NCBI RefSeq assembly: GCF_932526225.1 | Contig: NC_064038.1 | Span: forward strand, 16,237,575-16,301,574 | From: Nematostella vectensis | Lineage: Eukaryota > Cnidaria > Anthozoa > Actiniaria > Edwardsiidae | Length of the DNA stretch: 64,000 nucleotides | Reading direction: 5' to 3' | Shown here: piece by piece, positions 1 to 9,528 of the stretch | Layout: every line of letters begins with the position of its first letter | How positions within the stretch are numbered: the stretch's first letter is position 1 | The notes under the pieces: model-generated | Told to the model about the DNA's origin: nothing | Seen by the model: the letters and a program-made list of their open reading frames with translations, nothing else | Databases searched by the model: none | Position numbers and translations under genes: made by a program

Positions 1-39
1 GTGGCAGCAGTAACCCAGGTTCGATTCCTGGTCACGGCA
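1..39 (+). tRNA. tRNA-His 3' part, cut by window start (G2 class)
   Basis: The window begins at the anticodon GTG. C39 to A and T-loop TTCGATT assign it to the G2 class. Confidence 0.7.
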
Positions 40-194
40 TTTTTTTAACTTTATTTGTTTGTCTTTGTGTTGTTCTTTAAGCCCCAATACTGAGTCTGCA
101 CTCGGACCTTGTTTAATAGCAAAAGCAAAAAGCTTAGAACTCCACAGGAAGCTTCCATTTATTTGTCAGTTTTTCTTTGTCTCAAATCACTCTC

Positions 195-266
195 GCCGAG
201 ATTGTACACTTGTTAGTACATTGCGTTGTGGCCAAAATAACACAGGTTTGAATTCTGGCCATGTCA
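195..266 (+). pseudogene. tRNA-His pseudogene, GCCGAGA class
   Basis: Acceptor GCCGAGA faces TCATGTC, the D arm is altered, and the anticodon 3' strand is AAAAT, so no stable cloverleaf forms. Relatives lie at 32510 and 33886. Confidence 0.75.
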
Positions 267-423
267 TTTATTTTCAACTTTACTTGTTTGTCCTTGTGTT
301 GTTCTTTAAGCCCCAATACTGAGTTTGCACTCCTATCTTGTTCAAGAGCATAAGCGAAAAGCTTAGAACTCCACAGGAAGCTTCCATTTATTTGTTATTT
401 TTTCTTTATCTGAATTCAATCTC

Positions 424-495
424 GCCGTGATCGTATAGTGGTAAGTACATTGCGTTGTGGCCGCAATAACCCAGGTCCGAATCCTGGTCACGGCA
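424..495 (+). tRNA. tRNA-His (GTG)
   Basis: All stems pair. D loop GGTAAG and T55 to C, which removes the usual pseudouridine-55 site. Confidence 0.8.
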
Positions 496-653
496 TTTTT
501 TTTTCAACTTTACTTGTTTGTCTTCTTGTTGTTCTGTAAGCCCCGATACTGAGTATGCACTCGTACGTTGTTTAAGAGCATAAGCAAAAAGCTTAGAACT
601 CCACAGGAAGCTTCCATTTATTTGTCATTTTTTCTTTATATGAAATCAATCTC

Positions 654-725
654 GCCGTGATCGTATAGTGGTTAGAACATTGCGTTGTGGCCGCAATAAC
701 ACAGGTTCGAATCCTGGTCACGGCA
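654..725 (+). tRNA. tRNA-His (GTG)
   Basis: T23 to A breaks A12-T23; C49 to A breaks the first T-stem pair. Confidence 0.65.
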
Positions 726-883
726 TTTTTTTTTCAACTTTACTTGATTGTCTTCGTGTTGTTCTGTAAGCCCCGATTCTGAGTCTGCAATCCTATCTTG
801 TTCAAGAGCATAAGCAAAAAGCTTAGAACTCCACAGGAAGCTTCCATTTATTTGTCATTTTTTCTTTATCTGAATTCAATCTC

Positions 884-944
884 CCCGTGATTGGTACATT
901 GCGTTGTGGCCGCAATAATCCAGGTTCGAATCCTGGTCACGGCA
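884..944 (+). pseudogene. tRNA-His pseudogene lacking the D arm
   Basis: Only 61 bp. TCGTATAGTGG (A box and D stem) is missing compared with the relative at 16574. G1 to C, C48 to T. Confidence 0.85.
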
Positions 945-1100
945 TTTTTTTCAACTCTACTTGTTTGTCTTTGTGTTGTTCGTTAACCCTCAATACTGAG
1001 TATTCACTGGTACCTTGTTTAAGAGCATAAGCAAAAAGCTTAGAACTCCACAGGAAGCTTCCATTTATTTGTCATTTTGTCTTTATCTGAGTTCAAACTC

Positions 1101-1172
1101 GCCGTGATCGTATAGTGGTTAGTACATTGCGTTGTGGCCGCAATAACACAGATTCGAATCCTGGTCACAGCA
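1101..1172 (+). tRNA. tRNA-His (GTG), weakened
   Basis: C49 to A and G53 to A weaken the T stem and B box; G70 to A breaks the third acceptor pair. Confidence 0.55.
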
Positions 1173-1331
1173 TTTTTTTTTTCAGCTTTACTTTTTTGTC
1201 TTCGTGTTGTTCTATAAGCCCTAATACTGAGTATGCACTCCCATCATGTTCAAAAGCATAAGCAAAAAGCTTAGAACTTCACAGGAAGCTTCAAATTATT
1301 TGTCATTTTTTCTTTATCTGAATTCAATCTC

Positions 1332-1403
1332 GCCGTGATCGTATAGTGGTTAATACTTTGCGTTGTGGCCGCAATAACCCAGGTTCGAATCCTGGTCACG
1401 GCA
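1332..1403 (+). tRNA. tRNA-His (GTG), T26 class
   Basis: G22 to A turns the T13-G22 wobble into a Watson-Crick pair; A26 to T. All stems pair. Confidence 0.85.
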
Positions 1404-1561
1404 TTTTTTTCTTAACTTTACTTGTTTGTCTTCGTGTTGTTCTGTAAGCCCCAATACTGTGTATGCACTCCTATCTTGTTCAAGAGCATAAGCAAAAAGC
1501 TTAGAACTGCATAGGAAGCTTCCATTTATTTGTTATTTTTTCTTTATCTGAATTCAATCTC

Positions 1562-1633
1562 GCCGTGATCGTATAGTGGTTAATACTTTGCGTTGTGGCC
1601 GCAATAACCCAGGTTCGATTCCTGGTCACGGCA
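1562..1633 (+). tRNA. tRNA-His (GTG), T26 class
   Basis: As 1332 plus T-loop A59 to T. Confidence 0.82.
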
Positions 1634-1788
1634 TTTTTTTAACTTTATTTGTTTGTCTTTGTGTTGTTCTTTAAGCCCCAATACTGAGTCTGCACTCGTA
1701 CCTTGTTTAAGATCATAAGCAAAAAGCTTAGAACTCCACAGGAAGCTTCCATTTATTGGTCATTTTTTCTTTATCAGAATTCAATCTC

Positions 1789-1860
1789 CCCGTGATCGTA
1801 TAGTGGTTAGTACATTGCGTTGTGGCCGCAATAACCCAGGTTCGAGTCCTGGTCACGGCA
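1789..1860 (+). tRNA. tRNA-His (GTG), C1 class (representative)
   Basis: G1 to C gives an unpaired C1xC72 end; T-loop A59 to G. The rest folds normally. The 1-72 end is where Thg1 adds G-1 and HisRS binds, so charging may be impaired (inference from the family). This class usually precedes an A2A3 unit. Confidence 0.7.
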
Positions 1861-2016
1861 TTTTTTTTAACTTTACTTGTTTGTCTTTGTGTTGTTCTGT
1901 AAGCCCCAATACTGAGTATGCATTCGTACCTTGTTTAAGATCATAAGCAAAAAGCTTAGAACTCCACAGGAAGCTTCCATTTATTGGTCATTTTTTCTTT
2001 ATCAGAATTCAATCTC

Positions 2017-2088
2017 CCCGTGATCGTATAGTGGTTAGTACATTGCGTTGTGGCCGCAATAACCCAGGTTCGAGTCCTGGTCACGGCA
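2017..2088 (+). tRNA. tRNA-His (GTG), C1 class
   Basis: C1 and G59; followed by the short spacer that leads to an A2A3 unit. Confidence 0.7.
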
Positions 2089-2229
2089 TTTTTTTTAACA
2101 TTACTTGTTTGTCTTCGTGTTTTTCTGTAAGACCCGGTACTGAGTATGCTCTCGTACCTTGTTCAAGAGCATAAGCAAAAAGTTTAGAACTCCTCTCTTT
2201 GTCATTTTTTTTTATCTCAAATCAATCTC

Positions 2230-2301
2230 GAAGTGATCGTAAACTGGTTAGTACATTGCGTTGTGGTCGCAATAACCCAGGTTCGAAACCTGGTCACGGC
2301 A
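2230..2301 (+). pseudogene. tRNA-His-like, A2A3 class (representative)
   Basis: Acceptor GAAGTGA against TCACGGC leaves two adjacent mismatches (A2xG71, A3xG70). The D arm GTAAACTGG loses G15; C38 to T; T loop TTCGAAA. The T stem is perfect. Its upstream spacer is about 17 bp shorter than usual. Probably not a working His tRNA. Confidence 0.7.
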
Positions 2302-2458
2302 TATTTTTTCAACTTTACTTGTTTGTCTTCGTGTTGTTCTGTAAGCCCCAATACTGAGTATGAACTCATACCTTGTTTAAGAGCATAAGCAAAAAGCTTA
2401 GAACTCCATGGGAAGCTTCCATTTATTTGTCATTTTTTCTTTATCTGAATTCAATCTC

Positions 2459-2530
2459 GCCGTGATTGTATAGTGGTCAGTACATTGCGTTGTGGCCGCA
2501 ATAACCCAGGTTCGAATCCTGGTCACGGCA
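2459..2530 (+). tRNA. tRNA-His (GTG), C-loop class (representative)
   Basis: D-loop T to C (GGTCAG) and C9 to T; every stem pairs. Among the best-formed recurrent subfamilies of the left block. Confidence 0.85.
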
Positions 2531-2691
2531 TTTTTTTTTCTTAACTTTACTTGTTTGTCTTCGTGTTGTTCTGTAAGCCCCAATACTGTGTATGCACTCC
2601 TATCTTGTTCAAGAGCATAAGCAAAAAGCTTAGAACTGCATAGGAAGCTTCCATTTATTTGTCATGTTTTTCTTTATCTGAATTCAATCTC

Positions 2692-2763
2692 CCCTTGATT
2701 GTATACTGGTTAGTACATTGCGTTGTTGCCGCAATAACCCAGGTTCGAATCCTAATCATTTTA
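2692..2763 (+). pseudogene. tRNA-like, anticodon GTT, dead acceptor (representative)
   Basis: G36 to T changes the anticodon to GTT (Asn). Acceptor CCCTTGA faces TCATTTT and the T stem 3' strand is CCTAA, so the acceptor cannot pair and the T stem is weak. The anticodon stem and most of the B box remain. Sixteen copies of this type occur in the left block. Confidence 0.75.
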
Positions 2764-2921
2764 TTTTTTTTTCAACTTTACTTGTTTGTCTTCGTGTTGT
2801 TCTGTAAGCCCCAATACTGTGTATGCACTCCTATCTTGTTCAAGAGCATAAGCAAAAAGCTTAGAACTGCATAGGAAGCTTCAAATTATTTGTCATTTTT
2901 TCTTTATCTGAATTCAGTCTC

Positions 2922-2993
2922 GCCGTGATCGTATAGTGGTTAATACTTTGCGTTGTGGCCGCAATAACCCAGGTTCGATTCCTGGTCACGGCA
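2922..2993 (+). tRNA. tRNA-His (GTG), T26 class
   Basis: A22, T26, T59, as 1562. Confidence 0.82.
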
Positions 2994-3148
2994 TTTTTTT
3001 AACTTTATTTGTTTGTCTTTGTGTTGTTCTTTAAGCCCCAATACTGAGTCTGCACTCGTACCTTGTTTAAGATCATAAGCAAAAAGCTTAGAACTCCACA
3101 GGAAGCTTCCATTTATTGGTTATTTTTTCTCTATCAGAATTCAATCTC

Positions 3149-3220
3149 CCCGTGATAGTATAGTGGTTAGTACATTGCGTTGTGGCCGCAATAACCCAGG
3201 TTCGAGTCCTGGTCACGGCA
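3149..3220 (+). tRNA. tRNA-His (GTG), C1 class
   Basis: C1, G59, and private C9 to A. Confidence 0.68.
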
Positions 3221-3377
3221 TTTTTTTTTAACTTTACTTGTTTGTCTTTGTGTTGTTCTGTAAGCCCCAATACTGAGTATGCATTCGTACCTTGTTTAAG
3301 ATCATAAGCAAAAAGCTTAGAACTCCACAGGAAGCTACCATTTATTGGTCATTTTTTCTTTATCAGAATTCAATCTC

Positions 3378-3449
3378 CCCGTGATCGTATATTGGTTAGT
3401 ACATTGCGTTGTGGCCGCAATAACCCAGGTTCGAGTCCTGGTCACGGCA
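3378..3449 (+). tRNA. tRNA-His (GTG), C1 class
   Basis: C1, G59, and private G15 to T in the D loop. Confidence 0.65.
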
Positions 3450-3589
3450 TTTTTTTTAACATTACTTGTTTGTCTTCCTGTTTTTCTGTAAGACCCGGTA
3501 CTGAGTATGCTCTCGTACCTTGTTCAAGAGCATAAGCAAAAAGTTTAGAACTCCTCTCTTTGTCATTTTTTTTATCTCAAATCAATCTA

Positions 3590-3661
3590 GAAGTGATCGT
3601 AAACTGGTTAGTACATTGCGTTGTGGTCGCAATAACCCAGGTTCGAAACCTGGTCACGGCA
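3590..3661 (+). pseudogene. tRNA-His-like, A2A3 class
   Basis: As 2230; base -1 is A instead of C. Confidence 0.7.
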
Positions 3662-3818
3662 TATTTTTTCAACTTTACTTGTTTGTCTTCGTGTTGTTCT
3701 GTAAGCCCCAATACGGAGTATGAACTCATACCTTGTTTAAGAGCATAAGCAAAAAGCTTAGAACTCCATGGTAAGCTTCCATTTATTTGTCATTTTTTCT
3801 TTATCTGAATTCAATCTC

Positions 3819-3890
3819 GCCGTGATTGTATAGTGGTCAGTACATTGCGTTGTGGCCGCAATAACCCAGGTTCGAATCCTGGTCACGGCA
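3819..3890 (+). tRNA. tRNA-His (GTG), C-loop class
   Basis: C9 to T and D-loop GGTCAG. Confidence 0.85.
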
Positions 3891-4050
3891 TTTTTTTTTC
3901 TCAACTTTACTTGTTTGTCTTCGTGTTGTTCTGTAAGCCCCAATACTGTGTATGCACTCCTATCTTGTTCAAGAGCATAAGCAAAAAGCTTAGAACTGCA
4001 TAGGAAGCTTCCATTTATTTGTTATTTTTTCTTTATCTCAAATCAATCTC

Positions 4051-4122
4051 GGCGTGATCGTATAGTGGTTAGTAGATTGCGTTGTGGCCGCAGTAACCCA
4101 GGTTCGATTCCTGGTCACGGCA
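4051..4122 (+). tRNA. tRNA-His (GTG), G2 class (representative)
   Basis: C2 to G makes G2xG71; C25 to G breaks the first D-stem pair; A43 to G gives a T27-G43 wobble; A59 to T. Terminator is TCTTTTT. Marginal as a functional tRNA. Confidence 0.6.
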
Positions 4123-4278
4123 TCTTTTTAACTTTACTTGTTTGTCTTTGTGTTGTTCTTTAAGCCCCAATACTGAGTCTGCACTCGTACCTTGTTTAAT
4201 AGCAAAAGCAAAAAGCTTAGAACTCCACAGGAAGCTTCCATTTATTTGTCATGTTTTTCTTTATCTGAATTCAATCTC

Positions 4279-4350
4279 CCCTTGATTGTATACTGGTTAG
4301 TACATTGCGTTGTTGCCGCAATAACCCAGGTTCGAATCCTAATCATTTTA
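4279..4350 (+). pseudogene. tRNA-like, anticodon GTT, dead acceptor
   Basis: As 2692. Confidence 0.75.
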
Positions 4351-4507
4351 TTTTTTTTCAACTTTACTTGTTTGTCTTCGTGTTGTTCTGTAAGCCCCAA
4401 TACTGAGTATGAACTCGTACCTTGTTTAAGAGCATAAGCAAAAAGCTTAGAACTCCATGGGAAGCTTCCATTTATTTGTCATTTTTTCTTTATCTGAATT
4501 CAATCTG

Positions 4508-4579
4508 GCCGTGATCGTATAGTGGTTAGTACATTGCGTTGTGGCCGCAATAATCCAGGTTCGAATCCTGGTCACGGCA
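4508..4579 (+). tRNA. tRNA-His (GTG) with G at -1
   Basis: Base -1 is G; body canonical except C48 to T. Confidence 0.88.
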
Positions 4580-4738
4580 TTTTTTTTCTTAACTTTACTT
4601 GTTTGTCTTCGTGTTGTTCTGTAAGCCCCAATACTGTGTATGCACTCCTATCTTGTTCAAGAGCATAAGCAAAAAGCTTAGAACTGCATAGGAAGCTTCC
4701 ATTTATTTGTTATTTTTTCTTTATCTCAAATCAATCTC

Positions 4739-4810
4739 GGCGTGATCGTATAGTGGTTAGTAGATTGCGTTGTGGTCGCAGTAACCTAGGTTCGATTCCT
4801 GGTCACTGCA
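4739..4810 (+). tRNA. tRNA-His (GTG), G2 class, weakened
   Basis: G2 changes plus C38 to T, C50 to T and G70 to T: two acceptor mismatches. Confidence 0.5.
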
Positions 4811-4967
4811 TTTTTTTTCAACTTTACTTGTTTGTCTTCCTGTTGTTCTGTAAGCCCTGATACTGAGTATGCACTCATACGTTGTTTAAGAGCATAAGCA
4901 AAAAGCTTAGAACTCCACAGGAAGATTCCATTTATTTGTCATTTTTTCTTTATATGAAATCAAGGTC

Positions 4968-5039
4968 GCCGTGATCGTATAGTGGTTAGTACATTGCGTT
5001 GTGGCCGCAATAACCCAGGTTCGAATCCTAATCATTTTA
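4968..5039 (+). pseudogene. tRNA-His (GTG) with dead 3' arm (representative)
   Basis: The 5' two thirds are canonical, but the 3' end reads CCTAATCATTTTA, destroying the acceptor and weakening the T stem. It looks like a conversion between a canonical unit and a GTT-class unit, with the switch between anticodon and T arm. Confidence 0.75.
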
Positions 5040-5197
5040 TTTTTTTTCAACTTTACTTGTTTGGCTTTGTGTTGTTCTTTAAGCCCCAATACTGAGTCTG
5101 CACTCGTACCTTGTTTAAGAGCATAAGCAAAAAGCTTAGAAATCCACAGGAAGCTTCCATTTATTTGTCATGTTTTTCTTTATCTGAATTCAATCTC

Positions 5198-5269
5198 CCC
5201 GTGATTGTATACTGGTTAGTACATTGCGTTGTTGCCGCAATAACCCAGGTTCGAATCCTAATCATTTCA
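5198..5269 (+). pseudogene. tRNA-like, anticodon GTT, dead acceptor
   Basis: Variant with CCCGTGA at the 5' end and TCATTTC at the 3' end. Confidence 0.75.
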
Positions 5270-5427
5270 TTTTTTTTCAACTTTACTTGTTTGTCTTCGT
5301 GTTGTTCTGTAAGCCACAATACTGAGTATGAACTCGTACCTTGTTTAAGAGCATAAGCAGAAAGCTTAGAACTCCATGGGATGCTTCCATTTATTTGTCA
5401 TTTTTTTCTTTATCTGAATTCAATCTC

Positions 5428-5499
5428 GCCGTGATCGTATTGTGGTTAGTACATTGCGTTGTGGCCGCAATAACCCAGGTTCGAATCCTGGTCACGGCA
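5428..5499 (+). tRNA. tRNA-His (GTG), T14 class (representative)
   Basis: Only change is A14 to T, which affects the conserved T8-A14 tertiary pair; all stems are intact. Confidence 0.82.
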
Positions 5500-5659
5500 T
5501 TTTTTTTTCTTAACTTTACTTGTTTGTCTTCGTGTTGTTCTGTAAGCCCCAATACTGCGTATGCACTCCTATTTTGTTCAAGAGCATAAGCAAAAAGCTT
5601 AGAACTCCATAGGAAGCTTCCATTTATTTGTTATTTCTTCTTTATCTCAAATCAATCTC

Positions 5660-5731
5660 GGCGTGATCGTATAGTGGTTAGTAGATTGCGTTGTGGCAGC
5701 AGTAACCCAGGTTCGATTCTTGGTCACGGCA
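5660..5731 (+). tRNA. tRNA-His (GTG), G2 class
   Basis: G2 changes plus C39 to A (breaks G31-C39) and C62 to T. Confidence 0.5.
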
Positions 5732-5886
5732 TTTTTTTAACTTTATTTGTTTGTCTTTGTGTTGTTCTTTAAGCCCCAATACTGAGTCTGCACTCGTACC
5801 TTGTTTAAGATCATAGGCAAAAAGCTAATAACTCCACAGGAAGCTTCCATTTATTGGTCATTTTTTCTTTATCAGAATTTAATCTC

Positions 5887-5958
5887 CCCGTGATCGTATA
5901 GTGGTTAGTACATTGCGTTGTGGCCGCAATAACCCAGGTTCGAGTCATGGTCACGGCA
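5887..5958 (+). tRNA. tRNA-His (GTG), C1 class
   Basis: C1, G59 and C62 to A, a T-stem mismatch shared only with 9301. Confidence 0.6.
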
Positions 5959-6114
5959 TTTTTTTTAACTTTACTTGTTTGTCTTTGTGTTGTTCTGTAA
6001 GCCCCAATACTGAGTATGCATTCGTACCTTGTTTAAGATCATAAGCAAAAAGCTTAGAACTCCACAGGAAGCTTCCATTTATTGGTCATTTTTTCTTTAT
6101 CACAATTCAATCTT

Positions 6115-6186
6115 CCCGTGATCGTATAGTGGTTAGTACATTGCGTTGTGGCCGCAATAACCCAGGTTCGAGTCCTGGTCACGGCA
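6115..6186 (+). tRNA. tRNA-His (GTG), C1 class
   Basis: C1, G59; upstream TCTTCCCG instead of TCTCCCCG, as at 9529. Confidence 0.7.
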
Positions 6187-6342
6187 TTTTTTTTAACATT
6201 ACTTGTTTGTCTTCGTGTTGTTCTGTAAGCCCCAATACTGTGTATGCACTCCTATCTTGTTCAAGAGCATAAGCAAAAAGCTTAGAACTGCATAGGAAGC
6301 TTCCATTTATTTGTCATTTTTTCTTTATATGAAATCAATTTT

Positions 6343-6466
6343 GCCGTGATCGTATAGTGGATAGAACATTGCGTTGTGGCCGCAATAACCCAGGTTATTG
6401 CAGACTCAGGTTAGTGCAGACTCAGTATTGGCCGCAATAACCCAGGTCCGAATCCTGGTCACGGCA
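6343..6466 (+). pseudogene. tRNA-His interrupted by an inverted spacer piece (first copy)
   Basis: 124 bp. After CCCAGGTT comes ATTGCAGACTCAGG, then TTAGTGCAGACTCAGTATTGG, then the tRNA resumes at GCCGCAATAACCCAGG. TGCAGACTCAGTATTGG is the reverse complement of the spacer's CCAATACTGAGTCTGCA. The following spacer lacks about 54 bp, so unit length is nearly unchanged. D-loop T20 to A, T23 to A. Confidence 0.88.
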
Positions 6467-6569
6467 TTTTTTTTTCTCGTACCTTGTTTAAGATCATAAG
6501 CAAAAAGCTTAGAACTCCACAGGAAGCTTCCATTTATTGGTCATTTTTTCTTTATCAGAATTCAATCTC

Positions 6570-6641
6570 CCCGTGATCGTATAGTGGTTAGTACATTGCG
6601 TTGTGGCCGCAATAACCCAGGTTCGAGTCCTGGTCACGGCA
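6570..6641 (+). tRNA. tRNA-His (GTG), C1 class
   Basis: C1, G59; preceded by the shortened spacer of the strand-switch unit. Confidence 0.7.
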
Positions 6642-6796
6642 TTTTTTTAACTTTACTTGTTTGTCTTTGTGTTGTTCTGTAAGCCCCAATACTGAGTATG
6701 CATTCGTACCTTGTTTAAGATCATAAGCAAAAAGCTTAGAACTCCACAGGAAGCTTCCATTTATTGGTCATTTTTTCTTTATCAGAATTCAATCTC

Positions 6797-6868
6797 CCCG
6801 TGATCGTATAGTGGTTAGTACATTGCGTTGTGGCCGCAATAACCCAGGTTCGAGTCCTGGTCACGGCA
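6797..6868 (+). tRNA. tRNA-His (GTG), C1 class
   Basis: C1, G59. Confidence 0.7.
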
Positions 6869-7008
6869 TTTTTTTTAACATTACTTGTTTGTCTTCGTGT
6901 TTTTCTGTAAGACCCGGTACTGAGTATGCACTCGTACCTTGTTCAAGAGCATAAGCAAAAAGTTTAGAACTCCTCTCTTTGTCATTTTTTTTATCTCAAA
7001 TCAATCTC

Positions 7009-7080
7009 GAAGTGATCGTAAACTGGTTAGTACATTGCGTTGTGGTCGCAATAACCCAGGTTCGAAACCTGGTCACGGCA
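7009..7080 (+). pseudogene. tRNA-His-like, A2A3 class
   Basis: As 2230. Confidence 0.7.
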
Positions 7081-7237
7081 TATTTTTTCAACTTTACTTG
7101 TTTGTCTTCGTGTTGTTCTGTAAGCCCCAATACTGAGTATGAACTCATACCTTGTTTAAGAGCATAAGCAAAAAGCTTAGAACTCCATGGGAAGCTTCCA
7201 TTTATTTGTCATTTTTTCTTTATCTGAATTCAATCTC

Positions 7238-7309
7238 GCCGTGATCGTATAGTGGTCAGTACATTGCGTTGTGGCCGCAATAACCCAGGTTCGAATCCTG
7301 GTCACGGCA
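7238..7309 (+). tRNA. tRNA-His (GTG), C-loop class
   Basis: Only change is D-loop GGTCAG. Confidence 0.88.
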
Positions 7310-7467
7310 TTTTTTTCTTAACTTTACTTGTTTGTCTTCTTGTTGTTCTGTAAGCCCCAATACTGTGTATGCACTCCTATCTTGTTCAAGAGCATAAGCA
7401 AAAAGCTTAGAACTGCATAGGAAGCTTCCATTTATTTGTTATTTTTTCTTTATCTCAAATCAATCTC

Positions 7468-7539
7468 GGCGTGATCGTATAGTGGTTAGTAGATTGCGTT
7501 GTGGCCGCAGTAACCCAGGTTCGATTCCTGGTCACGGCA
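7468..7539 (+). tRNA. tRNA-His (GTG), G2 class
   Basis: As 4051. Confidence 0.6.
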
Positions 7540-7695
7540 TCTTTTTAACTTTATTTGTTTGTCTTTGTGTTGTTCTTTAAGCCCCAATACTGAGTCTGCA
7601 CTCGTACCTTGTTTAATTGCAAAAGCAAAAAGCTTAGAACTCCACAGGAAGCTTCCATTTATTTGTCATGTTTTTCGTTATCTGAATTCAATCTC

Positions 7696-7767
7696 CCCTT
7701 GATTGTATACTGGTTAGTACATTGCGTTGTTGCCGCAATAACCAAGGTTCGAATCCTAATCATTTTA
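7696..7767 (+). pseudogene. tRNA-like, anticodon GTT, dead acceptor
   Basis: As 2692 plus C50 to A. Confidence 0.75.
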
Positions 7768-7925
7768 TTTTTTTTTCAACTTTACTTGTTTGTCTTCGTG
7801 TTGTTCTGTAAGCCCCAATACTGAGTATGAACTCGTACCTTGTTTAAGAGCATAAGCAAAAAGCTTAGAACTCCATGGGAAGCTTCCATTTATTTGTCAT
7901 TTTTTCTTTATCTGAATTCAATCTC

Positions 7926-7997
7926 GCCGTGATCGTATAGTGGTTAGTACATTGCGTTGTGGCCGCAATAACCCAGGTTCGAATCCTGGTCACGGCA
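7926..7997 (+). tRNA. tRNA-His (GTG), canonical
   Basis: Matches the reference body throughout; -1 is C; the only exact copy without G-1 in the left block. Confidence 0.94.
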
Positions 7998-8156
7998 TTT
8001 TTTTTCTTAACTTTACTTGTTTGTCTTCGTGTTGTTCTGTAAGCCCCAATACTGTGTATGCACTCCTATCTTGTTCAAGAGCATAAGCAAAAAGCTTAGA
8101 ACTGCATAGGAAGCTTCCATTTATTTGTTATTTTTTCTTTATCTCAAATCAATCTC

Positions 8157-8228
8157 GGCGTGATCGTATAGTGGTTAGTAGATTGCGTTGTGGTCGCAGT
8201 AACCTAGGTTCGATTCCTGGTCACGGCA
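8157..8228 (+). tRNA. tRNA-His (GTG), G2 class
   Basis: G2 changes plus C38 to T and C50 to T. Confidence 0.55.
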
Positions 8229-8381
8229 TTTTTAACTTTATTTGTTTGTCTTTGTGTTGTTCTTTAAGCCCCAATACTGAGTCTGCACTCGTACCTTGTT
8301 TAATAGCAAAAGCAAAAAGCTTAGAACTCCACAGGAAGCTTCCATTTATTTATCAGGTTTTCTTTGTCTCAAATCATCCTC

Positions 8382-8453
8382 GCCGTGATGGTATAGTGGT
8401 TAGTACATTGCGTTGTGGCCGCAATAACCCAGGTTCGAATCCTAATCATTTTA
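8382..8453 (+). pseudogene. tRNA-His (GTG) with dead 3' arm
   Basis: As 4968 plus C9 to G. Confidence 0.75.
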
Positions 8454-8611
8454 TTTTTTTTCAACTTTACTTGTTTGGCTTTGTGTTGTTCTTTAAGCCC
8501 CAATACTGAGTCTGCACTCGTACCTTGTTTAAGAGCATAAGCAAAAAGCTTAGAAATCCACAGGAAGCTTCCATTTATTTGTCATGTTTTTCTTTATCTG
8601 AATTCAATCTC

Positions 8612-8683
8612 CCCGTGATTGTATACTGGTTAGTACATTGCGTTGTTGCCGCAATAACCCAGGTTCGAATCCTAATCATTTCA
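8612..8683 (+). pseudogene. tRNA-like, anticodon GTT, dead acceptor
   Basis: CCCGTGA/TCATTTC variant, as 5198. Confidence 0.75.
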
Positions 8684-8841
8684 TTTTTTTTCAACTTTAC
8701 TTGTTTGTCTTCGTGTTGTTCTGTAAGCCACAATACTGAGTATGAACTCGTACCTTGTTTAAGAGCATAAGCAGAAAGCTTAGAACTCCATGGGATGCTT
8801 CCATTTATTTGTCATTTTTTTCTTTATCTGAATTCAATCTC

Positions 8842-8913
8842 GCCGTGATCGTATTGTGGTTAGTACATTGCGTTGTGGCCGCAATAACCCAGGTTCGAAT
8901 CCTGGTCACGGCA
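8842..8913 (+). tRNA. tRNA-His (GTG), T14 class
   Basis: A14 to T only. Confidence 0.82.
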
Positions 8914-9073
8914 TTTTTTTTTCTTAACTTTACTTGTTTGTCTTCGTGTTGTTCTGTAAGCCCCAATACTGCGTATGCACTCCTATTTTGTTCAAGAGCA
9001 TAAGCAAAAAGCTTAGAACTCCATAGGAAGCTTCCATTTATTTGTTATTTTTTCTTTATCCCAAATCAATCTC

Positions 9074-9145
9074 GGCGTGATCGTATAGTGGTTAGTAGAT
9101 TGCGTTGTGGCAGCAGTAACCCAGGTTCGATTCTTGGTCACGGCA
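9074..9145 (+). tRNA. tRNA-His (GTG), G2 class
   Basis: C39 to A and C62 to T, as 5660. Confidence 0.5.
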
Positions 9146-9300
9146 TTTTTTTAACTTTATTTGTTTGTCTTTGTGTTGTTCTTTAAGCCCCAATACTGAG
9201 TCTGCACTCGTACCTTGTTTAAGATCATAGGCAAAAAGCTAATAACTCCACAGGAAGCTTCCATTTATTGGTCATTTTTTCTTTATCAGAATTCAATCTC

Positions 9301-9372
9301 CCCGTGATCGTATAGTGGTTAGTACATTGCGTTGTGGCCGCAATAACCCAGGTTCGAGTCATGGTCACGGCA
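9301..9372 (+). tRNA. tRNA-His (GTG), C1 class
   Basis: C62 to A, as 5887. Confidence 0.6.
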
Positions 9373-9528
9373 TTTTTTTTAACTTTACTTGTTTGTCTTT
9401 GTGTTGTTCTGTAAGCCCCAATACTGAGTATGCATTCGTACCTTGTTTAAGATCATAAGCAAAAAGCTTAGAACTCCACAGGAAGCTTCCATTTATTGGT
9501 CATTTTTTCTTTATCACAATTCAATCTT

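Larger units (their letters stand above)
2230..3589 (+). repeat. 6-unit higher-order repeat
   Basis: Order: A2A3, C-loop, GTT, T26 class, C1, C1. It lacks the G2 and G-1 units of the standard 7-unit form, as expected from unequal exchange. Confidence 0.75.
3590..7008 (+). repeat. 15-unit higher-order repeat
   Basis: The longest repeat of the left block. It contains the first strand-switch copy (6343) and a stretch of units that recurs 3,414 bp downstream. Confidence 0.75.

Noticed and set aside
2398-2583. Antisense reading frames of 60-88 codons with RIRTWVIAATTQ (here and at 3758, 15131, 17867, 20602, 22191, 24466 and elsewhere)
   Set aside because: The frame is the complement of the tRNA-His body plus spacer; the peptide is a translation of the D, anticodon and T arms. 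Its recurrence follows the repeat, not protein conservation, and small changes break it freely.
3520-3748. Sense frames such as MFKSISKKFRTP... and MSFFLSQINLEV... that recur dozens of times
   Set aside because: They begin in the spacer (ATGTTCAAGAGC-like or complement context) and read through the tRNA; two overlapping frames use the same DNA. No codon-bias signal and no other evidence of coding.
5887-5958. Naming C1-class units as a different tRNA isotype
   Set aside because: Anticodon and all arms other than position 1 and the T-loop base remain His-like; a single 1-72 mismatch does not define another isotype.
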